From contig JBBPFI010000013.1 in the NCBI GenBank assembly GCA_037974965.1, positions 868,001 to 932,000 on the forward strand: a stretch of 64,000 nucleotides of DNA, written 5' to 3'. Below the pieces are notes generated by a model. It did not search any database. It had not been told where the DNA came from and was given only the letters and a program-made list of their open reading frames with translations. Each line of letters opens with the position of its first letter. Positions within the stretch are counted from its first letter, which is position 1. Positions 31,601 to 45,477 of the stretch are shown piece by piece. The position numbers were made by a program, and so were the translations under genes. This DNA comes from Dacryopinax spathularia (taxonomy: Eukaryota; Basidiomycota; Dacrymycetes; Dacrymycetales; Dacrymycetaceae).

Positions 31601-34600
31601 ACGTTGATGCGGAAGGCGAGATCAAAGAGTTGAGAGAAACAATCAACAACATGGTGGAACAGCTGAATACGTTCGCCTTCCAAGTGACAAAGGTCGCCCT
31701 CGACGTCGGAACCCAAGGAGTACTGGGCGGGCAGGCAACGGTAGAGGGCGTGCAGGGGACGTGGGCGGACTTGACCACCAACGTGAACGTACGTGCGCGT
31801 AATCGATCCCAAGTCGCTGCCCTCACATCTGTAACAGCGTATGGCCAACAATCTTACCGTGCAAGTACGAGCGATCGCGGATGTGACCAGCGCTGTGGCT
31901 GCGGGTGACCTCAGCAGGAAGATCGACGTAGATGCGCAAGGCGAGATCCTCGCACTCAAAGTTACCATCAACTCCATGGTGGACCAACTGAGTACCTTCG
32001 CTCGCGAAGTCACGAGAGTGGCTCTGGACGTAGGAACTGAGGGGAAACTCGGTGGTCAGGCCACAGTTCAAGGCGTCCAGGGTACTTGGGCAGATTTGAC
32101 CACCAATGTCAACGTAGGTGAATCAGCTTGGATGAGACCACTTTTGCTGATGCTGTTCGCTAGCGAATGGCGCATAATCTAACGAGCCAGGTTCGGAGCA
32201 TTGCCGATGTCACCAAGGCCGTTGCCGCGGGTGACCTCACGAAGAAGATAGAAGTCGACGCAAAGGGAGAGATCAACAGCTTGAAGATTACGATAAACTC
32301 CATGGTAGACCAGTTGAATCGATTTGCAGCAGAGGTGACAAGGGTGGCTGCGGACGTAGGGTCCCATGGAATGCTCGGCATCCAAGCTGAGGTTGACGGC
32401 GTCGAAGGAGTATGGGCGGATCTAACCGAGAACGTCAACGTAGGTGCTACTCAACTAATTTTGGATGATCCAACACTAAAATGGCATCCAGTCTATGGCA
32501 AATAATCTCACGCAACAAGTACGGTCTATTTCCAATGTAACCATCGCAGTGGCGAGGGGAGACCTCAGCCAAGAAATCGAAGTCGACGCTGAAGGCGAGA
32601 TCGAAACCCTCAAGGATACCATCAACGGAATGGTACGCAATCTGCGGGCCTTTGCCAGCGAAGTCACACGCGTTGCTATGGATGTCGGGACGAACGGCAA
32701 GCTGGGCGGGCAGGCGAACGTACGCGATATGGAAGGGACTTGGGCGGAGCTCACAGCAAATGTCAATGTATGCTTCTCCCTCTCTCCGACCTGAGTACCG
32801 CTGCTGATTTCTCCGTGCAGAGAATGGCTCAGAACCTCACCAACCAGGTCCGATCGATTGCGCATGTCACCAAGGCCGTCGCCGAGGGAGATCTTACGCA
32901 GAAGATCGACGTCGATGCTCAGGGTGAAATTGCAGACCTCAAGACCACTATCAACGGAATGGTGGACCAACTGAGCGTATTCGCCTCTGAAGTGACGCTG
33001 CTAGCTCTTGATGTCGGAACGCTCGGTAAGCTAGGTGGACAAGCCAACGTGGCGGACGTGAAAGGAACATGGGCAGACTTGACAACCAACGTCAACGTAA
33101 GCACATGATGTTCCCATCGGCACCTTGAGTCTGACACGACCAACACAGCGCATGGCAGATAACCTGACTAATCAAGTTCGATCCATCGCTGACGTGACCA
33201 AGGCGGTCGCCCACGGTAACCTAACTCAGAAGATCAACGTGGAAGCTCAAGGTGAAATCAAGGACTTGAAGATCACCGTCAATGCCATGGTGGATCAGCT
33301 AAACACGTTCGCAAGCGAAGTCACACGCGTTGCGCTTGAGGTTGGTACGCATGGACAACTTGGGGGCCAGGCAAACGTCCATGGAGTTGAAGGTACCTGG
33401 GCGGATCTGACTACCAACGTTAACGTACATATCCCTTTCACAAAACTGAGTTCACTTTTAACGCTGGATCTGCAGATGATGGCCCAAAATTTGACGAATC
33501 AGGTCCGATCTATTGCCGACGTTACCAAAGCTGTTGCTGCAGGCGACCTGACCAAGAAGATTGAGGTGAACGCCCAAGGCGAGATTCAAAGCTTGAAGGA
33601 GACGATCAACTCCATGGTGGACCAACTTCGAACTTTCGCAAGCGAGGTGACAAACTTAGCCATCAACGTTGGAACTCATGGTAAATTGGGAGGTCAAGCA
33701 CATGTTGAAGGAGTTCAAGGCACATGGGCAGATCTGACCACGAACGTGAACGTAAGATCTCTTCTCGCGCCCTCCTCGCTCGTTAGATGCTTACCTCGCT
33801 TCGCAGGGCATGGCACAGAACCTCACCATACAAGTACGATCCATTGCTGCGGTAACAACGGCCGTGGCGAGGGGCAACTTGAGTAAGAAGATTGAGGTGG
33901 ACGCCAAAGGGGAAATCCAGGACCTCAAGGAGACCATAAACTCCATGGTCGATCAGCTCAGTAATTTCGCCAGGGAAGTGACTAAGGTCGCTTTGGATGT
34001 TGGGACTAAGGGACTGCTCGGGGGTCAGGCAAATGTCAGCGGTGTTGAAGGAACATGGGCAGATCTGACTACGAGTGTGAATGTAAGACGCGCAGAACCC
34101 TTCCGCATCTTGCTCCTAAATAACTGCCTTTTTAGCGTATGGCGGATAACCTTACCTGGCAAGTCAGAGGCATCGCCGCCGTGACAAAGGCCGTGGCAGA
34201 AGGGGACCTGACGAAGAAGATCGATGTCAACGCCGAAGGTGAAATATTGGATCTCAAGACTACGGTCAACTCAATGGTCGATCAACTCAACACCTTTGCG
34301 AGTGAGGTCACGCGGATGGCTCTGGAAGTGGGTACTAAAGGCAGGCTCGGCGGGCAAGCCATTGTGCCAGGAGTGAAGGGCACGTGGGAGGACTTGACGA
34401 ATAATGTCAACGTGCGTTGATTTCATTTATCATAGTCGTAGGTTCGTAGTCTGAGTGACTTCGAACAGGGCATGGCCAAAAACCTTACAGATCAAGTCCG
34501 ATCAATCGCTAGGGTTACCACTGCGGTCGCAAAAGGAGATCTGACGAAGACCATCAACGTCAGCGCCGAGGGAGAGATCAACGACCTCAAAGACACCATC

Positions 34601-37600
34601 AATGGAATGGTTGCCAATCTCAGCTTGTTTGCTGCTGAGGTGACAAAGGTCGCGCTGGAAGTGGGAACCAAGGGCAAGCTTGGGCAGCAAGCAGAAGTTG
34701 TAGGCGTGGAAGGCGTATGGGCGGACCTCACAGACAACGTCAATGTAGGCCCTCAATGTGGGTATCATCTCGACCATGCTCACTTCTGTCCGCAGCGCAT
34801 GGCCCATAATCTCACAATCCAAGTGAGGTCTATCGCGGCAGTGACGACAGCGGTCGCGATGGGCGACTTGACCAAAACTATTGATGTCAGCGCCGAAGGC
34901 GAAATCGAGACACTGAAGGATACCGTAAACGGAATGGTTCGCAATCTCAATATCTTCGCAAAGGAAATTACGGGCCTGGCTCGCTCAGTCGGGACTGATG
35001 GTATCCTCGGCCTCCAAGCAAATGTGCACGATGTGGAAGGTGTATGGTCAGAGTTGACTACGGACATCAATGTAAGTTATTCCGGCTTGCTCTGCCATAA
35101 TGCAGAAAACTGACATCCACAGATTATGGCGGACAACTTGACCACCCAGGTCAGATCCATCTCCACTGTTTGTAGAGCCGTCGCTGCAGGAAAGCTGGAC
35201 ACGTACATCAACGTTTCAGCTCAAGGAGAGATTCTCGAGTTGAAGAACACGATAAACGACATGGTGAGGGACCTGAATGCGTTCAGCAGGGAGGTCACTC
35301 GCGTGGCGAATGAAGTCGGCACTCAGGGCAAGCTGGGTAATCAAGCCGTAGTGAAAGGTGTCGAAGGCATCTGGAGGGATCTGACAGATAACGTCAACGT
35401 AAGTGCTGATCGTATGAACCTGCTTCTAGTCCCTGACATCTTCATGGAGACCATGGCGGACAATCTGACAAACCAAGTCCGTAACATCGCGTCGGTCACC
35501 AAAGGCATCGCTGAAGGAGACCTTACCCGGTATATCGAAGTTGAAGCCCAGGGAGAGATCCTCGAGCTCAAAGAAACCGTCAATAACATGGTATCCGGCC
35601 TTAGCCACATGGCCGGTGAACTTTCGCGCGTCGCGCTAGAAGTCGGTACCAATGGTGTTTTGGGAGGCCAAGCAATCATTCAAGAGATGCCGGGAACATG
35701 GGGCGTACTTGTTATCAACGTCAATGTGCGTTATAGCCGCAGAAGACCGCACTGATGGCGCCTCACCTACTTTTAGAACATGGCAAACAATCTGACTTCA
35801 AACGTGCGATCGATTGCAACAGTCACAAAGGCCGTCGCGGAAGGCGACCTGACACAGTTGACGGACGTTCGCGCTGAAGGAGAGATAGGACAACTCAGCG
35901 ATACAATCAACAAGATGGTCTCCCAGCTGAACACGTTTGCGAGCGAGGTTACTCGTGTGGCGTTGGAAGTGGGCACCAGAGGTAGGTTGGGCAACCAGGC
36001 GCACGTCGATGGCGTCCTGGGCGTTTGGGCAGACTTAACAGACAATGTTAATGTGAGCATCCCGTCCGTCAACGTGGGATGCCCACAGCTGATTCTGCAT
36101 TGTAGCGTATGGCCGATAATCTGACCAATCAAGTCCGCTCAATATCAAACGTAACCAAGGCTGTTGCGGCAGGCGATCTGGGCCAATATATTGACGTAGA
36201 GGCGCAAGGAGAAATCGAGGAGCTCAAGGATACTGTGAACAGCATGATCCGTCGATTGAACAATTTCGCGAGCGAAGTGACTCGTGTTGCGCTGGAAGTT
36301 GGTTCTGAAGGTCGACTGGGTGGTCAGGCCAACGTTCATGGCGTTGAAGGAGTGTGGGCAGAGCTGACGGCCAGCGTTAACGTAAGACTATCTAATCAGG
36401 GTTTCATCAGCCGACCTGACTAACTATATCGACAGCATATGGCGCAAAACCTGACCAATCAGGTCCGCTCCATATCGACCGTGACAAAAGCCATTGCTGC
36501 TGGAGACTTGACTCGCTACGTTGAAGTGGAGGCTCAGGGCGAAATCCGAGATCTCAGGGACACCGTCAATGCCATGATCCGGCGGCTGAACAACTTTGCA
36601 CACGAAGTGACATTGCTAGCTCTCGAGGTCGGGACACACGGCAAGTTGGGAGGCCAAGCCAATGTTCAGGACGTGGAGGGTGTATGGGCAGATCTGACTT
36701 CTAACGTCAACGTGAGACATTCCAACTCTCAGGTTCGCAGATCCAGGATGGACTAACGTATGGATGCACAGCGTATGGCGGAAAATCTGACATCACAAGT
36801 ACGGTCGATTTCAGAAGTCACGAAAGCTGTTGCGGAAGGGGATCTGACGCGACATATCGATGTCCGTGCTGGTGGGGAAATCGAAGAACTCAAGGACACT
36901 GTGAACGGCATGATTTTGCGATTGAAAACCTTCGCTAGCGAAGTAACCCGTGTTGCCCTGGAAGTCGGAACTCAGGGCAAACTCGGCGGCCAAGCAAATG
37001 TCCACGACGTCGCAGGCGTGTGGGCCGACCTGACGGCCAGTGTCAATGTAAGTGAAGCATCATAAACGTATATGACCTCTCGATCTCATCTGCCGGGCAG
37101 CATATGGCGATGAATCTAACCCAGCAAGTTCGGGCCATCTCTACCGTAACCAAAGCCGTGGCTGTGGGCGATCTTACGTCGTACATCGACGTGGAAGCGC
37201 AAGGAGAAATCCTGGATCTTAAAACCACAGTCAACAGCATGACTCGCCGACTGAACTTGTTTGCAAGTGAAGTAACTCGTGTAGCATACGAGGTTGGCAC
37301 CGAGGGCAAACTTGGTAATCAAGCTCGAGTGCACGATGTCGAAGGTGTTTGGGCGGACTTGACGATGAGTGTCAATGTATGTACCTGGTGACATTGGTGT
37401 GTGGCTTCGTGCTGACCTGGATGTCAGCAAATGGCCCAAAATCTCACCCTGCAAGTCCGTTCGATCAGCTCCGTCACGAAAGCGGTCTCTATGGGTGATA
37501 TTACGAAGCTGGTTGATGTGGACGTCCGTGGTGAGATGCTGGATCTCAAGGTCAGCGAGTCAACATCGGTTGGATACAATCATTGACACTCCCCTGAAGA

Positions 37601-40600
37601 ATACTGTGAACAGCATGGTACACCAGCTAGACTTCATCGTCAATGAGGTATCGCGAGTAGCGCTACAGGTCGGCATAGAGGGAAACCTCGGCGGACAAGC
37701 AATAGTCGGACCATTGGTGATGGGCAAGTGGAAGGTGGGTATCTGCTTTTGTCTCGCAGCACGTACTCACGCATGCGTGAACCACAGGTTCTCACCGACA
37801 ATGTGAATCTGATGGTGAGAAATTCTGTCCGGCTGCGATTATAGCGTGTCTAAGGAATATCAGGCACACAATCTGACCAATCAAGTCCGGTCCATAGCAG
37901 TGGTTACCACCGCTGTTGCCGAGGGTGATCTCAGCAAGAGGATAGAGATCGATGCGCAAGGCGAGATTCTTGACCTGAAGGTAAATCGCTGCAGCAAAAA
38001 CAAGACAGGGGGCTTACAGCGCCTAGAATACCGTGAACAATATGTGCAACTCGCTAGACATGTTCGGCTCTGAAGTGACTCGGTGGGTTCAACGTTAATC
38101 TGCAGGTTTCACGTATTAAACCTTCGTAGCGTTGCCAAGATGGTCGGAACAGAAGGAAAGCTCGGAGTACAGGCACGCGTTTATGGAGTCGCTGGGATCT
38201 GGAAGGTGAAAATTGCTGCATACCCTTCGTTATGCGCGTACTGACGAATTCTAGGATCTTACCGAGAACGTCAATGTTATGGCAAACAACGTAAGTGGTC
38301 GGAAGTTCTCCCTGAGACACAGAGACTAACAGGCGCAATAGCTGACGGTACAAGTGCGCGGGATCGCGGAGGCAACCGTATGTGCTCTCGCTGTCATCCC
38401 GATTTCCAGCGTCTGACACCAAACAGAAAGCGGTGTCGAAGGGCAATCTTAGGAAGAAGCTCGACATCCAAGCTTCCGGAGAAATTCAGGAGTTGGTCGT
38501 CACTATCAATGGTATGATTGACCAACTCGCTTTCTGGGCTGGGGAAGTGCAGAGAGTTGCTCGGGAAGTCGGAACAGAAGGCAAAATGGGTGTGAGCGCC
38601 AGCTTACGGGGCGTTGAGGGAGAATGGAAAGACATCGCGTGAGCACGGACATTCTGCGTATGAGATGTGTGCTGACCGTGTACCAGGATTGCTGTGAACA
38701 AGATGGCGAACAATCTGACCATGCAAGTCAGAGGTTTTGCTCAAATTGCCTCTGCGGCAACCGATGGAGATTTCACGAAGTTCGTGACAGTGGAGGCAAG
38801 CGGTGAGATGGACTCGCTGAAGACTAAGATCAATCACGTGAGCAGCTCCAATCTCATCATAGAAATATTCTGAGACGCATGTTTCGCAGATGATTCGGGA
38901 CTTGCGAGACAGTATCCAGCGGAACACCCTGGCTAAGGAAGCTGCCGAGTCTGCCAACAGGAGCAAGTCCGAATTCCTTGCCAATATGTCTCACGAGATC
39001 AGAACGCCCATGAACGGCATCATTGGAATGACTTCGCTCTGTCTCGAGTCGGGCGAATTGACAAGGAGTAACAAGGATAACTTGCAGATTGTCCACAGCT
39101 TAGCTCAGTCATTGTTGTTCATCATTGACGACATCCTTGATATTTCGAAGAGTAAGTCCTTCGCTGCTCGCCCCGAAATCGTTTTGCTCACGGCCACCAT
39201 AGTCGAAGCTGGTCGTATGACAATTGAATATATCACGTTCTCGATCCGCCACCTCGTTTTCCAAGCTTTGAAGGGATTGTCTATACGAGCGGCACAGGGC
39301 AATGTTGATTTGATCTACGACGTGGACAACGACATCCCTGATCAGATCGTTGGCGACATGTTCCGTCTTCGACAGGTAGGATCCTGCGCAGCACATTTGG
39401 AACGCAAACGCTGAACAGTTGGGCAGGTCCTCGTTAACCTAGTAGGAAATGCGATCAAGTTCACACCGGCCACCGAACGCCGAGGCAAAGTTGAAGTTTC
39501 TGTCGGTTATATACCTGAAGAATCGACAGACTCGAATATCAAGCTGAAGTTCCGGGTATCGGATAATGGTATTGGGATAGCGCCGGACAAGGTGAACGTG
39601 ATCTTCGATACCTTCTCGCAAGCCGATGGCTCGACGACGCGGGTGAGCATGTTCGACTGAGCGACATTTGCGTGGTCTGACGCACTCTCTTCCAGAAATT
39701 CGGTGGAACTGGGCTGGGCCTATCCATCTCAAAACGGCTGGTCCTGCTCATGGGCGGTAACCTCTGGGTCGACAGCGTGGAAAAGGCGGGAAGCACCTTC
39801 TACTTTACTATCGTTGTACGGACGACACCTGGCAACATCGACGCGGAAACCATGCAAAAGATTGCATTGTACGAGAACCGCCCGATCTTGTGGCTCAACA
39901 CGCGAAAGGACGGAGACAATGTGACTCGACTAATGCACGACCTTAAGTTCAACGTGCATGTATACCACAGTCTTGAAGCAGTGCCGAACGACGACCTACG
40001 ATACGATGCGATCATCCTGGATCGGGTAGACCTGGTTGAAGCTGTACGACAACAAGAGAATCTGAAGGACGCGCCGTTCGTGATCCTGGACGGCTCTGCA
40101 TCGCATCTTGATCGTAAGTGCACAACACCACGTTGCCCGTTCATCGCTCACACTCGCTGGCAGTTCAATGGTGTGTCAGCAACAGCGTTCAAGCGCATAT
40201 ACCCCGCGTAGACAGTCTCGCGACCCTCGCAGGGGCACTCCTGCCGGCCTTGGAATACGTTTCGGGCGAACCGATGAGCGGCGACCGGCAAGTTCCGTTC
40301 GACATCCTTCTTGCGGAAGACAACGTCGTCAACCAGCGGGTGGCGGTCAAGCTGCTCGAGAAACTGGGACACAAGCTCGAGGTGGTCGAGGACGGCAAGA
40401 AGGCCGTGGAAGCCATCCAGGCTCGGGCCAAGGCTGGAAGGCAGTTCGATCTTGTGCTCGTGAGTCGCGCTCTGACCTCGACTCTTTGTATGCCCGATCT
40501 GACGCAAACGCGCAGATGGACATCTCCATGCCCCTCATGGGCGGTATCGAAGCGACCGAAACGATCCGCAGGTGGGAACACGAGAACGGCGTGGCCCGCG

Positions 40601-40854
40601 TGCCAATCGTAGCGCTCACCGCGCATGCCAGTGCGTCCCCCTTCCCCGTCCCTCCTTCCTCCTTTCCGCTCTTCAAACGTATCTGACCGCCGCTCGTGTG
40701 CACAGTGCTTGGAGACCGCGAACGATGCATCCAAGCGGGCATGGACGAATACGTGTCCAAGCCGCTCAAGCGCTCGGACTTGATATCGAGCATGACGAAA
40801 GCGGTCCGGATCAGTCAACGGAAGATGCACCAGGCGTATCGGAGCGGTCCTTGA
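28629..40854 (+). CDS. NIK1: group III hybrid histidine kinase (Nik1/Os-1 type) with a giant HAMP array
   Basis: A cytosolic hybrid sensor kinase; in other fungi the group III family acts upstream of the HOG pathway and is the target of phenylpyrrole and dicarboximide fungicides. I count 41 exons and about 3,380 residues. Residues 1-300 are disordered. About 27 complete 92-residue HAMP-type repeats plus one partial follow (consensus [29 protein letters not shown]-x-[15 protein letters not shown]). The kinase core has [15 protein letters not shown] (phospho-His), [10 protein letters not shown] (N box), DNGIGI and GGTGLGLSI (G boxes). The receiver has LLAEDN, MDISMP (phospho-Asp), ALTAHA and SKPL. 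Neurospora Os-1 and its relatives have about six such repeats, so this array is several times longer. Catalytic residues are intact. The start is the first ATG of the long exon and may be too far downstream. Confidence 0.92.
29805..37376 (+). repeat. array of one-repeat exons: 22 consecutive 276 nt exons
   Basis: Exons 3 to 24 of the kinase (30203-30478 through 37101-37376) are each exactly 276 nt, 92 codons, phase 0 at both ends. They are separated by introns of about 50 bp at the same place (after ..N-V-N, before -M-A-x-N-L). The genomic period is about 327 bp. The last 276 nt of exon 2 are a further unit. Exons 4 and 5 encode nearly identical first halves, pointing to recent tandem duplication; other units are more diverged. 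Confidence 0.92.
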
Positions 40855-42299
40855 TCTCGTCTAACCCGTCTAACGCTGCTTATTCCCGCGTTGCACTCCG
40901 TGGGTGGCATGCGAGCGGCGCGCTATTGTATCCCTTTCTTCTCGGTGTGCGACTACTGTATCCCTAGCAACCCCACAGAGCAAAAGATATCTCGAGCAAG
41001 CTTAGTTTTACGTCTATTTGCTTCCTCTCATGCTTCTCCTCCTTCTCTTCTCTTCTCTTCTCCTCTTTCTCTTTCTCTCCGTCTTCCTTTTGTATTCGAG
41101 TTTCCTGATTGTGATCATGATTTTGATGGGCTGGTCTCTGCATTTCCTTTTGATACCTATATATACCCCAGAAATTCGTTTGGGAAAGATCGAGTATATA
41201 TATCAAATACCATGCCTTGCCTTGCCTTTCCTCGCAGTATCTATGTCCAAGATCGCACCAATACATCGGAATCGCAGAAAGGAAAGGAAAGGAAAGGAAA
41301 GGAATTATGATCGAGCCCAAATCGTAGCCCGTAATGCCGATAAAAGTGGAAAGCAAGGAGGTAGGGGGACTGCTGCAACAAGCCGGGAATCCAATTTTCG
41401 GGCCGTTGCGCATGGAGGGATTGTCAGGGAATGTTATGTCAGCGGAAAATAATGGCGGTTGGGATTGAAAGTACCACCCGATGGCTGTAGTTTGCTGCTT
41501 AGGCCATAGCCAGCCATTATTGTCCAACGCGGGAAAACCCCCACAGCACCGTAGAAAGGAAGTCCGGACCTAATAGTTACTTATTAGTTCCAAATCCGCG
41601 AAAATCCAGCGAAGGAGAATATTAATATCGATCGCTACGAACCCGCCGATCAACCCGATCACCTCTTGCTTGGCGCCGATGACCTCATCCCCTGCTCCGA
41701 CCGGCGTCCGACAACGGGTGATATGACGCGCCTCGCGCCCATGTTTTCGTATGCCGAAAGGGTAGGGGATCGGGCGACGCGCGCAGTTATGCGGCCGTGT
41801 ACTCCGGGTTTACGAGCGTGGACTGAGCGTGGGCTGCAAACGAGGCTGTTTTGTTAAGACTTACTGCGCGTTGCTTCTTGTAGATTTGCTTTCCCGGCCT
41901 ATATTCTCTTGTTCGACCCTCGTGTGTATTGCTGAGCGGTAGGAAGGTGGGATATAAGGGCTCGCTCGCCGAGAGGATCGGCCAACGCACTAGAAGGCTC
42001 AAGCAAGCGTGGAAGGAAGTGCCGAAGTACGTCCCGCGCCGAACTGCACCAACAGCTAGAAGAGCTGCGCATTCATCGACCCCCCCTTGCCTTACGACGG
42101 CCTTACAATAAGCCTCACACTCACACGACTCTCAAGAGCTGGTCGCCGCTCGCCTTGTTCCATCTCCGTCTCTTGCCGCTCTCCACTCGTCCCTCTTCGT
42201 ACTACTGCTGCTGCTTGACTCCCCCCATCCCATTCCTCTGGCTCGGGCGACCTCAATCACAAAGCAACCAAGCAGAGCAAAGCAGAGCAGGAGCTCAAG
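40855..42299. other. intergenic between the kinase and the TMEM184-like gene
   Basis: No supported gene. It holds C/T-rich tracts near 41,030-41,095, a (GGAAA)n tract near 41,280, and presumably the promoter of the next gene. Confidence 0.5.
41278..41302. repeat. (GGAAA)n microsatellite
   Basis: About five tandem GGAAA units in the kinase 3' flank. Confidence 0.8.
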
Positions 42300-45200
42300 A
42301 TGGGACTAAACACCACCTGCCCCTACACAGAAAACACCTCCGTAGCAGACCAATCCACATTCTTCTCGCCCGTACGCCCCCCCACTCCTTCTCCTCCTCC
42401 CCGTTCATCCTAGCTAACGAAAGGGGGTAGAATGGGATCGACTGGTTCGTCCCCTCTTTCTTTCTTTCTGCTGCTACTGCCTGGAGCGGGGGGGATGTTG
42501 ATATTGAGAGGGTAGGGACGCGCATCGGATAGGATGGGTCGTGGCGGGGAGTTTTGCTGCTGCTGTACGTTCTCCCCCATCTACCTTCTCCGCCTCCCGC
42601 CTCCCATGCTGCCCCTTTCCTGGCGCATGGTTGAAGGCTGCGGAGCGTCGTGTTAGGTGTATGCTGACGCTAAGGGCAGACAACGCTCGTAACGATCATT
42701 AGTGTGATGCTACACGCCACGTCCTACACGAATAGAAGACATCAGCGGCAGATCATCGTGCGTCCCCCCTCTCCCCTCTCCAACATCCTCCATATCGTCC
42801 TCTCTCTCTCCTCCCGGCTCTCGCGCTTGTGGCGAGCTGCGCTAACGACACGCGCAGAGGATCCTCTATATGCCAATGGTATACGCTATAATCTCCTTCT
42901 TCTCCTACCGATTCTACAGGTCCTATACGTACGTCCCCCTCCATCCCTCCATCCCTGCACCCAATCACCTCGCACCTCGCCGCGCTGGAGCAGCAGTGGG
43001 CAGGGGCAGAGGCAGGGGCGAGAAAGGCAGGTTGAGGAGAGGAGGCTGATGCGTTGGGGGTAGGTATTATTCGTTGGTCGAGTCGGCTTATGAGGCGCTT
43101 GTTATTGGGGCTTTCCTGTGCGTTCGTTTCTGCTTCACGCTGGGGAGAGATGCTGACGGGTGCTCGCTCGCTTACCCGCTCTCTCTTTACGTCGCCCCGC
43201 TCGCCCACTCGCTCACTTCGTCTCTCCTCGCCCACGCTCGCTTCGCTCGCCCGCCCGCTCAGCCTCCTCCTCATCCAATTCGTCGCCGACAAAGCCCCCA
43301 CGCTCGACGCCAAACAAGTCCTCCAAACGAAATCCAAGCAAAAGCTCCCCCTACCCTTCTGCTGCATCCGCTACCGGCCCACAAAGCCCTATTTCATGTA
43401 CACGCTCAAGTACAGCGTGCTGCAGTACTGTTTTGTCCGGCCGGCGTTGACGGTCGTCGGGATCATTGCGGAGAAGAAGGGGAGGCTGTGTCAGGGGAGC
43501 TGGAGTCCGGCGTTTGCGAGTGTGTATATTGATGCGATTGATTTTGTTAGCATTACGTGCGTCTGCTCCTCCTCAGCTTTGCTCAACTCTCCTCAACACC
43601 TCTTGTCTCTTCTCTCTTCTCTCTTCTCTCTTCTCTCTCGCCCCTCTTCTCTCTCCCTCCTCCCTTTCACCTCTTCTCTCTCCCTCCTCGGACGTGTGAC
43701 CCGCCCCGACTAAGCTCATGCTAACCCCCTCCCCTCCCCCAGGATCGCCCTCTACGGCCTAATAGTATTCTACGTCCTAACACACGAAGAACTCAAGGAC
43801 AAACGGCCCCTCGCGAAATTCTTGAGCATCAAGCTGATCGTGTTCTTTACGTTTTATCAGGGTTGGGTGGTGCGTCTCCCTTTCCCGTTCTATGTTTCTC
43901 CTGTCCCTCTGCCTCTCTGCCATCCTTCCACCTCTCTCCAATTCTTCCACCTCTCCAATCCTTCCACTTGTTTCCAATACTTCCACCTCTCGCCAATGGG
44001 CAGCCTTTCGCAACGCTGAAGGGTGGAATCTGGGAAATGGACGCTGATGCTGACACGCCCGCAGTTCGACCTCCTAGCGAGCTACAAAGTCATCAAGGCC
44101 ACTCAGTACTGGACGACGGATAATGTTGCTGATGGGTTGAATGCGCTTACGACTACTATCGAGGTGCGCCTTTCCTTTCCTCTCAGCTTCCCTCCTCTCC
44201 CTCCTCTCCCTTGCTCTCGCCTTCCCTCCCCTCCTCTCCCCTTCCTCCTCTCCCCTTCCTCCTCTCCTGTCCTCCCAGTTTGTTTCTCTCTCCTTGCGCC
44301 ACGCCCTCCCTCCCGGCAAAGAAACGGCTAACCCCCCACCCCCACAGATGCTCATCTTCTCGCTAATGATGCTCTGGGCCTTCCCCGCAAAAGAATACAA
44401 GATCCCCGGAGCGCCGCGGACGAGCATCTGGCGGCCGTTGTGGGACTCGATCAATTTCTCCGATTTTGTCTATGAGACTTGGTTGAGCATGCGATTTTTC
44501 GTGCGTCTCCCTCCTTTTCTTCCTCTCCTCCATACCTCCTTGGACTCATCTATGCATCCTCCGTCGTTCCTTTGTTCTTCGTCTGTTCCGTCCTTTCTTG
44601 CCTCTCCCGTCCCTCCGTCCTTCCTCCCTACAGGCTCAAGCTAATCTTCTTCTCTGACGACAGTGGGACTACATCCGTGGCAAACCCTACGCCCGTGCAA
44701 AACGCACCGAAGACGACACAGCGCAGCAACACGGCTATGCAGATTTCGACGATGCGTTCGGGATCGAGGGGTCCTATAGGAACACTGGGAGGGGAGGGGG
44801 GATGGAAGGGGGGAGGCCGTTGGCGAGTGCGGCGGATCGGGAGGGGGGTATGGAGATGCCTGTGTACAGTACGCAGGCCACTTCACCGCACCTAGACCGA
44901 CAAGAAGCTGAGATATCTTGTGTTAGATCAACCCCCAGCTCCCACACGCAGACGGTCCAACGGCCCACTAGGCGGCCTCGCCCAGCCGGACAACCGAAAC
45001 GCGCGATACGACACCCTTCGGAGCTCCGAGGAAGGCGAGCCACTCCAGGCCTCTCCGGGAGCGAGGAGAAGCTCAGCCTCCCAAGCCGGCGGCGGTCCGG
45101 CAAAACTGAGCAAGCTCCCACCTGGCGCTGGGCAAGGAGCTGGGTATGCGCAAGCGGCTCAGACGTCCCCGGCGAGGCAGCAGACGTATGCGAGTCCCGT

Positions 45201-45477
45201 ACAGGCATCACCACCACGACAGCAGCAGCAGCAGCAGCAAGCCTACGCCCCACCGCCCGGACCGCCCGCGCAGAACTCGCCAACCCGGCAGACGTACGCT
45301 CCTCCGCCTAGTCAGACTCAAGTACCGGGAAGGCAGCAAGGACAGGGGTATGTGCAGCCTGGCGGGATTTATCCGGGGCCTGGGATGCCCGCTTCGGCAG
45401 GAGCTGGCGGAGGCGGGGGAGGGAGAGGATCGGCGGGATATGGGTATGGAGATATCCAGACTGGGCGGGCGATCTAA
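42300..45477 (+). CDS. TMEM184/organic-solute-transporter-alpha family protein (DUF300)
   Basis: A multi-pass membrane protein of the Ost-alpha/TMEM184C family, of uncertain transport or trafficking role. The first exon (42300-42371) encodes MGLNTTCPYTENTSVADQST. Later exons carry the family pattern: RILYMPMVYAIISFFSYRFY, SLVESAYEALVIGAFL, LPLPFCCIRYRPTKPYFMYT, KYSVLQYCFVRPALTVVGII, IALYGLIVFYVLTHEEL, PLAKFLSIKLIVFFTFYQGW, MLIFSLMMLWAFPAKEY, and SDFVYETWLSMRFF before a long tail. The hydrophobic segments add up to about seven spans. The tail (about 43.9% of the last exons) is disordered, with a short poly-Gln tract, Pro/Gln/Tyr-rich repeats and a Gly-rich end; such tails are typically cytosolic. 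Introns are often CT-rich. Exon edges between 42,372 and 42,680 are not resolved. Confidence 0.85.

Noticed and set aside
29805-37376. 327 bp periodicity as a satellite or CRISPR-like array
   Set aside because: The periodicity comes from coding exons with conserved protein repeats and ordinary introns.
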